From CBDAPE01 sp965198325 (GTDB lineage: Bacteria; Pseudomonadota; Alphaproteobacteria; UBA828; JAPUJA01): a DNA stretch of 64,000 nt. The stretch covers positions 1-64,000 of the forward strand of contig CBDAPE010000012.1 of the NCBI GenBank assembly GCA_965198325.1, in the 5' to 3' direction. The stretch's first letter is position 1, and each line of letters starts with the position of its first letter. A model generated the notes under the pieces. The model was not told where the DNA came from. It searched no databases and saw only the letters and a program-made list of their open reading frames with translations. Position numbers and translations under genes: made by a program. Below, piece by piece: positions 34,359-41,898 of the stretch.

Positions 34359-35081
34359 TCAAGCCCAGAAAAACGGCCGCTTGTACGCCGGCTTTTCGCC
34401 CTGCCAGATCACCGTATCGCGCTCGATGTCGGCCCGGTAGTTGGTCTCGTGGATTTCGAAAAAGTTGCGCCCCAGCTCGAAGGCCGATTCGAGCGGCTTG
34501 TTCGGATCGTTATGGACGTCGGTCCGGCTGTTCGCCGTCGTCTGCACCATGCCGACGAGCTCGTGGTGCAGGTAGTCGCAGAGCATGATCATTTCCTGGA
34601 TGACGGGCATCCGGCAGGCGATGGTATTTTCCTCCGCGGACATCACCAGCGCGGCCTTCTTGTCGAGAACGCGCTCGACGAAGCTCCCGGTTCCGAAGCT
34701 GTCGCCGCCTTCCGAGTAGTAGCAGAGCCAGCGGTCGAGGAAGTTCTTCATATGGCTGGAGCAGCCGTACCAGTAGATCGGCGTCGCCCACACGATGCCG
34801 TCGGCGGGGAGGAACTTGTCGAACAGGAGGTCCCGGTAGCCGTTGTCGATGGTGCAGTTGCCTTGCGCGTCGCGGCAGTCCTTGCAGTGTCCGAACAGCC
34901 CGGTGACGTGATCGGGGACATGGACCAGCTCGCCCGCGTGGCCCGCCTCGATCGCGCCGTCGACGACCGCCTGCGCCACCGCGCGGGCGTTGCCGTCGGG
35001 CCGCGCGCTGAACGAGAGCGCGAGGAGGCTTTTCCGTACGCCTTGCGCGCCGGGGTCGATCGGGTTTTGCGAATCGGTCAT
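34359..35081 (-). CDS. Flavodoxin-fold NAD(P)H-dependent oxidoreductase (copy 1)
   Basis: A 240-residue protein of the NADPH-dependent FMN reductase/flavodoxin_2 type. It has an FMN-phosphate loop SFSARPDGNA, a Cys-rich linker C-K-D-C plus a third Cys (GNCTIDN), and the WATPIYWYGCSSHMKNFLDRW segment that contacts FMN. ATG 35081 has AAGGAG upstream; the longer open frame to 35459 is out of the family. It is a tandem paralogue of the gene at 35237-35953. A role as an electron donor is possible but not shown. Confidence 0.85.
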   Translation of the reverse strand: MTDSQNPIDPGAQGVRKSLLALSFSARPDGNARAVAQAVVDGAIEAGHAGELVHVPDHVTGLFGHCKDCRDAQGNCTIDNGYRDLLFDKFLPADGIVWATPIYWYGCSSHMKNFLDRWLCYYSEGGDSFGTGSFVERVLDKKAALVMSAEENTIACRMPVIQEMIMLCDYLHHELVGMVQTTANSRTDVHNDPNKPLESAFELGRNFFEIHETNYRADIERDTVIWQGEKPAYKRPFFWA

Positions 35082-35236
35082 GGGAGGGCTCCTTGTTCCG
35101 GCCGCACCTGTCCGCGACCCTATTCCCGGCCATTGAACCCCGCGCGCGGGGCCCGTGCCAAGTCTCAATCCCGCCGTCCCGCGCCCTTGCGGCGGCGCCG
35201 GTTGGCGTTGGCGCGGCCAGCGAAACGGATCTGGCG

Positions 35237-35953
35237 CTAGCGCCAGATCGCGGGCCGCTTGTAGGCGGAGCCCTCGCCCTGCCAGATGACGTCGTCCCGG
35301 TCGATTTCGAGCCGGTAGTTGTTCTCGTGGATCTCGAAGAAATTTTGCCCCAGCTCGAAGGCCGATTCGAGGGGCTTGCTGGGGTCGTTGGGCACGTCCT
35401 TGCGGCTGTTGGCGACGGTCTGCACGATGCCGACGAACTCGTGGTGCAGGTAGTCGCACATCTGGGTCATCGACTGGACGTTACCGAGCCGGCAGGAGAA
35501 GTTGTTCTCTTCCGCCGCCATGACGAGGGCGGCCTTCTTGTTCATCAGGCCTTCGAGCACCTCGGCCGAGCGGGGATAGCCGACGACGATGTAGCAGAAC
35601 AGCCGGTCGATGAAGTTCTTCATGTGCGACGACCAGCCGTACCAGTAGATCGGCGTGGCCCAGACGATGCCGTCGGCGGGCAGGAACTTCTCGTGCAGGA
35701 TCTCCCCGTAGCTGTCGTCGATGGTGCATTCGCCCGCGTCGTTGCGGCACTCCCGGCAGTTGCGGAACAGCCCGGTGACGTGATCAGGGATATGGATCAG
35801 CTCGCCCGTATGGCCCGCCGCGATCACGCCGTCGAGCACCGCCTGGGCGAGCTTGCGGGTGTTGCTCTCGCTCCGCGCGCTACACGAGAGCGCCAGAAGC
35901 CGCTTCGATTGGCCCTGGCTGCCGCGATCGTTCGGGGTTCGGGTATCGGTCAT
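35237..35953 (-). CDS. Flavodoxin-fold NAD(P)H-dependent oxidoreductase (copy 2)
   Basis: A 238-residue paralogue of the downstream gene. It is colinear: SCSARSESNT loop, CRECRNDAGECTIDD with the same three Cys, WATPIYWYGWSSHMKNF, and the ending RDDVIWQGEGSAYKRP. ATG 35953 has AAAAAGGAG at 8 bases. It is divergent from the Rieske oxygenase gene over 159 bases, so the two may share a regulatory region. The two copies are 155 bases apart. Confidence 0.85.
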   Translation of the reverse strand: MTDTRTPNDRGSQGQSKRLLALSCSARSESNTRKLAQAVLDGVIAAGHTGELIHIPDHVTGLFRNCRECRNDAGECTIDDSYGEILHEKFLPADGIVWATPIYWYGWSSHMKNFIDRLFCYIVVGYPRSAEVLEGLMNKKAALVMAAEENNFSCRLGNVQSMTQMCDYLHHEFVGIVQTVANSRKDVPNDPSKPLESAFELGQNFFEIHENNYRLEIDRDDVIWQGEGSAYKRPAIWR

Positions 35954-36112
35954 GGTCCATCTCCTTTTTGTTTTGGCTGCCGCGTCCGCCGGCGGTCGTC
36001 CGACCGGGCATGGAAACCGATCTTCCGATGCTTGTACAGCCCGCGCCTGCCTTGAACCCCATGGCGAACCCGGCCTAAATTGGAGGCCTGACCTTGCCTG
36101 GGAGCCCCGGCC

Positions 36113-37471
36113 ATGGACCCGCAGAACCAGCCCTATGGCGGCTATTACCAGACGGCGACGCCCGCGATCGACCCGGAGCTGACGCTGGCCGGCCCGGGCA
36201 CGCCCATGGGCGAATATCTGCGCCGGTTCTGGCAGCCGGTCGCGCTTAGTGCTGACGTCGGCGACCTGCCCAGGCTCATCCGGGTGATGAACGAGGATCT
36301 GGTCCTGTTTCGCGACGGCTCCGGGCGCTACGGCCTGCTCCACCGCCAGTGCTGCCACCGGCGCGCCTCCCTCGAATACGGCTGGATCAGGGAGCGGGGC
36401 ATCCAGTGCAGCTATCACGGCTGGCATTTCGACATCGACGGCACCATCCTCGCCATGCCCGCCGAGCCCGAGGCCAGCCCGGCGAAGCGCAGCCTGCCGA
36501 AAAACCTCCGCCAGGGTGCCTATCCGGTGCACGAATATAACGGCCTGATCTTCGCTTACCTGGGGCCGCCCGCGGAAATCCTCGCCTTCCCGGTCTACGA
36601 TGCCTTCGAAATCCCCGGTCAGGTGATGACGCCCTACGCCATGACCTGGCCGTGCAACTGGCTCCAGGTGCTCGACGCCATCGTCGATCCCGCCCACACC
36701 TCCGTGCTCCACACGCCGCGCGAGGGGCCGCAGTTCTCCTACGGCATGGGCGAGTTCGGCGAGCTGCTGTTCTTCGAGACCGAAATCGGCGTCTACGGCG
36801 TCAATACCCGGCGCGTCGGCGGCAACCTCTGGGCGCGGATCAACGAGCTGATCCTGCCCAACTTCACCCAGGCCGGCGCGGCCTATGCCTGCGACGGCAC
36901 GGAGACCCGCTATTTCGGGCGGAGCGCGTTCACCCGCTGGGTCGTGCCCGAAGACGACACCACCACGAAGATTATCGCCTGGGCAAATTTCGGCGAGTCG
37001 GCCGATCCCCTCGAATACAACACGCCCGCGGGTATCGACGGCATCGAACAGGGCGAGGTGCTGGACCGGCCCTACGAGGCCCGCCAGCGCCGTCCGGGCG
37101 ATTACGAGGCGACCACCGGCATGGGCCCGATCACCGTCCACCGCAAGGAGCACCTCACCGCCATCGACGAGGGCGTCGTCGCCATGCGCAAACGCCTGCG
37201 CAAGGCGGTCCGGGCGCTCAAAAAAGACGGCAAGCCGCCTCTCCAGCCCACCGCCGGCTTCGACGGGCCGATCCCCACCTATGGCGGCGATACGGTCCTG
37301 GCCGTACCAATCGCGCCCGGCGGCGCGAACGACGACCGCGCTTTCATGCGCGAAATCGCCCAGGCCATCGTCGATCTCCACCGCGAGGCCGACGCGCTCA
37401 CCGGCCCTGCGCGCTTCGCCTTCATGGAGGAGAAGCTGAAAGAGTTGGAGGGGGCGGCGCGTGCCGGCTAG
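36113..37471 (+). CDS. Rieske 2Fe-2S aromatic ring-hydroxylating oxygenase, alpha subunit type
   Basis: A 452-residue oxygenase. The Rieske cluster ligands are C80/H82 and C99/H102 (CCH and CSYH), and the mononuclear iron site follows as DPAHTSVLH (about D192, H195, H200). Its length and the absence of a small beta-subunit gene fit the single-component 'vanillate O-demethylase/phenoxybenzoate' class. No ferredoxin or reductase gene of the standard type is adjacent, but two flavodoxin-fold oxidoreductases are divergent from it. Substrate unknown. Confidence 0.9.
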   Translation: MDPQNQPYGGYYQTATPAIDPELTLAGPGTPMGEYLRRFWQPVALSADVGDLPRLIRVMNEDLVLFRDGSGRYGLLHRQCCHRRASLEYGWIRERGIQCSYHGWHFDIDGTILAMPAEPEASPAKRSLPKNLRQGAYPVHEYNGLIFAYLGPPAEILAFPVYDAFEIPGQVMTPYAMTWPCNWLQVLDAIVDPAHTSVLHTPREGPQFSYGMGEFGELLFFETEIGVYGVNTRRVGGNLWARINELILPNFTQAGAAYACDGTETRYFGRSAFTRWVVPEDDTTTKIIAWANFGESADPLEYNTPAGIDGIEQGEVLDRPYEARQRRPGDYEATTGMGPITVHRKEHLTAIDEGVVAMRKRLRKAVRALKKDGKPPLQPTAGFDGPIPTYGGDTVLAVPIAPGGANDDRAFMREIAQAIVDLHREADALTGPARFAFMEEKLKELEGAARAG

Positions 37472-37491
37472 GGAGGTGCGGAGATAGGCCG

Positions 37492-37686
37492 ATGCCCGAT
37501 AGACCGAACGCAGAGAGTTGTGCGGATGACCTCGGCGCGGCGATCAACGAAGCGATGGAGCGGGCCGCGATGTCCGGCCTGTGCCGCGGAGGCCAGCTGG
37601 AGATGGCGGTCCAGGCGGCCCGCTGCCTGCGCCCCGATCTTGGCGAAGACGCATTACTTGCGCTGGTCGAGGCGGAGACGTCCTAG
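37492..37686 (+). CDS. Small protein of unknown function downstream of the Rieske oxygenase
   Basis: A 64-residue acidic, Ala-rich protein. The ATG is 20 bases after the oxygenase stop and preceded by GGAGATAGG. The text is mostly helix-prone (AINEAMERAAMSGLCRGGQLEMAVQ) with three Cys and no membrane segment. I do not recognise a family. Tight spacing to the oxygenase suggests cotranscription. It may be a real small gene, but length alone gives weak support. Confidence 0.5.
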   Translation: MPDRPNAESCADDLGAAINEAMERAAMSGLCRGGQLEMAVQAARCLRPDLGEDALLALVEAETS

Positions 37687-37724
37687 CTCACCGCTCCCGC
37701 TCCCCCACGTTGCGCGGTCCTGAG

Positions 37725-38546
37725 CTAGCCCTCGAACTCCCCGAACTCCCCGTGGCGTCCCGCGCCGCCCGCGAAGCGCGCAGCACCCGCGGCACCCTCG
37801 CTCAGCACCACCTCGACGCCGGCGGCCCATTCGCGCCTGAGCCCGTCGGGCACGGTGCGCCCGTGGCTCTCGATGATCGAGCGCTTGTCCGCGAGCGCGG
37901 CGCCCTGGGGGAAGGCGGCGATCCGGGCGGCGATCTCCTCGGCCAGCGTCCGGGCATTGCCCTCTTCGGTGACGTATTCGCAAAGCCCGATGCGATAGCA
38001 CTCTTCGGCGCTCACCTTGCGCCCGGTAAGCGCGATTTCGAGCGCCCGGCCCTAGCCGACGAGGCGGGGCAGGCGAACCGTACCGCCGTCGAGGAGCGGG
38101 ATCCCCCAGCGCCGCTCGAAGAGCCCCATATAGGCGCTCGCGGCCATGACCCTGAAATCGCACCACATCGCAAGCTCCATGCCCCCGGCCACCGCCGGGC
38201 CCTCGATCGCGCCGATCACAGGCTTCGCGACCTCGAGTCGGCTGGGTCCCAGCGGCCCCGGCCCGGCAGGGCCCCCGCCCTCGGGAAAGGCCATGCCCTC
38301 GGTCATCTCGGCCCGGAAGCGCGCAGGCTCGGTCAGCGTCGCGGCGTACTTCAGGTCCCAGCCCGCGCAGAATGCCCCGCCCGCGCCCCAGAACACCGCC
38401 ACCCGCGCCTCCCCGTCGGCGTCGAATTCCTCGAATGCCGCCACCAAGTGCGCGCCGTGCTTCGGGTTGACCGCGTTTCGGGCCTCATCATATCGATCGG
38501 CGACGACCGTCCAGACGGGCCCGTTCTTCTCGATTCTGACTGTCAT
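37725..38546 (-). pseudogene. Enoyl-CoA hydratase/isomerase-family gene with internal amber stop
   Basis: ATG 38546 begins a crotonase-fold protein: VFWGAGGAFCAGWDLK (oxyanion-hole region) and AIEGPAVAGGMELAMWCDFR (second oxyanion hole and catalytic acid area). At 38052-38054 the frame meets TAG after RLPRLVG. The same frame then continues GRALEIALTGRKVSAEECYRIGL..., exactly the family's next segment, to a stop at 37725. A single C-to-T change in a Gln codon would explain the TAG. The product would lose its last third, so it is annotated as broken; amber readthrough or sequence error would restore it. Confidence 0.8.
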
Positions 38547-38565
38547 GATCCGCTCCCCAATGCGG

Positions 38566-39787
38566 CTAACGATCCCTGTTTCTCTCCAGCTCCCACACCC
38601 CCGCGGCGATCCCAAGGCCGGCTGCCGGGCAGATCAGCATTGCCCACCAGGCCGCCTCCCAGCTCCCTGAGATCCCCACGACGATGGCCATGAGCAGCGG
38701 GCCCAACAGGCTGCCGATTGCCGCGCCCTGAACCGCGAAGCCGCTCGACATGGCGACCAGGTGGGGCTTGGGCGCGTGCGCTGCCGCGCCCGCGATGACC
38801 GCGGCGGGCAAGCATCCCGCTGATCAGGCTGAAGACGATGGCGAGCGGGATCTTCGCCGCCTCGGGCGCGAACGGCCCGATAATCAGGACGGCGGTCACC
38901 CCCATGGTCCCGTTGGCCACCGCGATCAGGCTCCAGCGGGGCACGCCCTTGTGCAGCAGCCAGGCGCCCGTGAGGTTCCCGCCCATGTTCGCGGCCACGA
39001 CCAGCGCCGTGAATAGCCCGGCGGCCATGGCGCTACGTCCCTGGGTCTCGACCAGGAAGGTCGGCAGCCAAGCCGCGATAGCGAACCACGCGATGGTGTA
39101 GAGCAGGAACGCGCCGGCGTAGAGCCAGAGCACGGTTCTGGCGAGGGTCTCGCGCGCGCCCGCCCAGTCGAGCGGCGCGTTCGGGTCGGCCCGGGGCTGG
39201 TCGGGCCAGCGCTGCCTGCTGGTACCCAAGCCCACGAGCACGGTGAAGACCAGGACCACCCCGGCCGAGATCAGCCAGACGCCCCGCCAGCCCGTCGTGT
39301 CCAGCAGCAGGGGCGTCGCCACCATGGCGAGCGCCATGCCCGCGGGCATGAAGGTGCTCCAGATGCCCAGCGCCAGGTCCCGGTCTGCGGGCCGGCTCGC
39401 GTCGAAGACGATCTTGGGCGCGGCCGCCGCCGCGGTCGCAAAGCCGATTCCCTCGATCACGCGGCTCGCCAGCAGCAGGCCGCCCGATGTCGCGAAGGCG
39501 CCGATGAGCGCGCCGATCACCATGGCGAGCAGGCCCCCGATCACCATCGCCCGCGCCCCGGTCCGGCTGCCGAGCATGCCCGCGATCACGCCGAAGCCCG
39601 CGCCGGCGGCAAAGAAGATCGAGGCGACCCAGCCGACGGTCACCTTGTCGAGTCCCAGGTCCGTGCCGATCATGCCCATCGCGGGCGGCACCTTGCCAAC
39701 GGTGAGCCCGACCATCACCCCGGCCGACACGGCCAGCGCCACCACGTCCCAGCGGGTGCCCGCGGCGGTTTCGGTATCAGCGGTCAT
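38566..39787 (-). pseudogene. MFS transporter with a one-base frameshift
   Basis: ATG 39787 starts a 12-helix major facilitator permease of about 400 residues. The first frame is normal through SLISGML at 38813, after which it turns into low-complexity Arg/Gly sequence with no helices. A second frame (38566-38811) provides the missing end: PAAVIAGAAAHAPKPHLVAMSS and two more helices to WELERNRDR. Deleting one A at 38810-38811 joins the two smoothly. So it is either a recent 1-nt insertion or a sequencing error. Substrate unknown; only 19 bases separate it from the enoyl-CoA hydratase gene. Confidence 0.8.
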
Positions 39788-40075
39788 CGGTCGAGACCCC
39801 CACGTCTTGCGCTGGCCGAGGCTGCGACTGCGGCCCGCGGGACCAGGGTTGGCTTGCTCGCTGGGTTGGCTGAGGGCGGCAGTGAGCCGACGGCGATTCG
39901 GCACCCGGTCCCAAATAACACGTTCGGCGCCCCCGCGCCAGCCAGCGCGGCGCCGCCGCCGCTTCGGAATTAGCGCTCAAATCGGACCCTTGCAAATTCG
40001 GTAAAATCGTCGAAAAGCCGGAAAAAAAACTGGTTAAAACCCGGAACAAAAGTGAAATATGTCCTTAATTTATCG

Positions 40076-41110
40076 TTAATAGCCGAACTCCGGCCGCACC
40101 CGGTTGAGCAGTGGTCGGCCCTCCAGATAGCGCTCCATGTTCTCGAAGAACAGATCGAGCACAAGCGGCACATAGCTCTCATGTTCGTCCGACGACACAT
40201 GGGGCGTGACGATCAGGTTCGGCGTCGCCCACAGCGGCGAGGTCGGGGGCAGGGGCTCGGGATCGAAGACGTCGAGCACCGCGCCGCCGAGTTTGCCCGC
40301 CTTGAGCATCGCGCCCAGCGCGTCGTAATCGACGAGCGCCGCCCGGCTGACATTGATCAGCCCCGCCGTGGGCTTCATCGAAGCCAGCCGCGTCGCATCG
40401 AGCAAACCGGCCGTGACCGGCGTGTTGGGCGCGCTCACGAGAACGAAATCCGCCCGGGGCAGCAGCGTCCCCAGATCGTCCAGCTTGTGCATCTCGTCGA
40501 CATGCCGGGCGTGCCGGCCGCTCCGGCGGATGCCGACCACCCGCATGCCGAGACGGTTGGCGTGGGCCGCCACCGCGCCGCCGATCTTGCCGACGCCGAC
40601 GATCAGCAGGGTCTTGCCCTCGAGCGGCGTGCCGTAGACCGGCCTGTAACTCGCCGATTGCTGATGGGCGATCAGCGCCGGCATGGAATTGTTGAGCATG
40701 AGGATGGCCATCAGGCCGTATTCGCCTGATTTCCGGGCGTGCACCCCCTTGCTGTTGGTCAGCGCCACCCCCTTGGGCAGCCAGTCCGGGGGCATCAGGT
40801 GCTCGACCCCGGCGCCGACGATGTGGATCCATTTGAGGTTGGGCGCCCGCTCGGCCAGCTTTTCGGTCGGGAAGTCCCAGGTCACCAGCACGTTCGCGGT
40901 CGCCATGGACTCCTCGAACCCCTCCAGGTCCCAGGCGAACACCGGGTCGGTCCGGCTGCCGGCGGCGGCGTGGCGCTTGGCGGCCTCCCGGTAGCGCTCT
41001 TTCGTGAACCCGAAGACCCGCTCGCCCTCTTCGCTGTTGGGCCAGCTCCCCGCGCTCGCCCGGTTGCTCTTGAAGTGAACCCGGACCGTTCCGCCCGCAG
41101 CGTGTCTCAT
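40076..41110 (-). CDS. D-isomer-specific 2-hydroxyacid dehydrogenase
   Basis: NAD(P)-dependent 2-hydroxyacid dehydrogenase of 344 residues. Visible: nucleotide-binding GVGKIGGAVAAHA, catalytic Arg in NVSRAALVD, Glu in FDPEPLP and His in TPHVSS. The variant resembles glyoxylate/hydroxypyruvate reductase-like members; the true substrate is unknown. ATG 41110 was preferred because the homologous part begins soon after; the upstream extension to 41206 lacks family sequence. It lies downstream of the leftward Lrp-like gene. Confidence 0.88.
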   Translation of the reverse strand: MRHAAGGTVRVHFKSNRASAGSWPNSEEGERVFGFTKERYREAAKRHAAAGSRTDPVFAWDLEGFEESMATANVLVTWDFPTEKLAERAPNLKWIHIVGAGVEHLMPPDWLPKGVALTNSKGVHARKSGEYGLMAILMLNNSMPALIAHQQSASYRPVYGTPLEGKTLLIVGVGKIGGAVAAHANRLGMRVVGIRRSGRHARHVDEMHKLDDLGTLLPRADFVLVSAPNTPVTAGLLDATRLASMKPTAGLINVSRAALVDYDALGAMLKAGKLGGAVLDVFDPEPLPPTSPLWATPNLIVTPHVSSDEHESYVPLVLDLFFENMERYLEGRPLLNRVRPEFGY

Positions 41111-41221
41111 CGCGCCGTGCCTCACACAGCCTGAATCGGCAGCCAGCTTAGGCAAGCCGCGCGCCAGCGTAAACTCCGGTCGGATACGACCGTTATGATG
41201 TCGCAATAAAGCGATGTCGTT

Positions 41222-41722
41222 TCAAACGCCTACACTCTGTCTTTCCAGTCGATCGAGAGACAGAGCGGTGCGGTATTTGACCCGGTTGAGCGAGACGCTC
41301 GACTTGATGCTGGCGACCCCGGGAATCCGCGTGAGGTGGTCCATCAGGAAGCGCTCGTAGGCCGGCAGGTCGGGCACCACGATGCGCAGCAGATAGTCCG
41401 CATCGCCGGTCATCAGGTAGCACTCCATGACCTCCGGGCGGGCCCCCACCGCGTCCTCGAAGCCTTCGAGCGCGCCCTCGATCTGGCGCTCCAGGGTGAC
41501 GTTGACGAAGATCGAGACCGAAAGCCCCACGGCGGCGGGCTCCAGCAGCGCGACGAACCGGCGGATGACCCCTGCGGCTTCGAGCTCGCGCACCCGGCGC
41601 AGGCAGGGCGAGGGCGAAAGCCCGACCCGTCTCGCGAGCGCCGCGTTGGACATCCGGGCGTCCTCCTGCAGCGCGGTCAGGATCGCCCGGTCGATGGTGT
41701 CGAGGTTCGTGGGCTCAGGCAT
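41222..41722 (-). CDS. Lrp/AsnC-family transcriptional regulator
   Basis: A 166-residue regulator with an N-terminal winged helix-turn-helix (about residues 8-60: TIDRAILTALQEDARMSNAALARRVGLSPSPCLRRVREL) and a C-terminal ligand-binding RAM domain (from about 70, with the MTGDADYLLRIV motif). Members bind amino acids and often regulate a divergent gene. It is divergent from the E1 gene at 41899, with a 176-base A/T-rich gap between them. Confidence 0.92.
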   Translation of the reverse strand: MPEPTNLDTIDRAILTALQEDARMSNAALARRVGLSPSPCLRRVRELEAAGVIRRFVALLEPAAVGLSVSIFVNVTLERQIEGALEGFEDAVGARPEVMECYLMTGDADYLLRIVVPDLPAYERFLMDHLTRIPGVASIKSSVSLNRVKYRTALSLDRLERQSVGV

Positions 41723-41898
41723 GATCCGCTAAAACTCCGGCCCCGGTTAATATAATATTGCTAATTCATGGCATTTTACGACGTAGTTCGCAAGAAAATG
41801 ATCTGACAGCGGTGCTATCATTGCGCAATGGTGCTGATTTTTGGCCCGATCCGTCCCGAACCCCTCCGGCGGTCCTTTTTTATAGCGGGTAAATAGCG
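41723..41898. promoter_or_regulatory. Divergent regulatory region between the Lrp-like gene and the E1 gene
   Basis: The A/T-rich stretch includes a dyad, CATTTT (41772-41777) and AAAATG (41795-41800), 17 bases apart, and the run AATATAATATT around 41749-41760. Lrp/AsnC regulators usually bind A/T-rich dyads in the gap they share with a divergent target. Which sequence is the operator, and where transcription starts, is inference. Confidence 0.35.

Noticed and set aside
38543..38812. C-terminal Arg/Gly-rich domain of the MFS protein in the first frame
   Set aside because: It is the out-of-frame reading after the 1-nt shift; the real helices are in the other frame.
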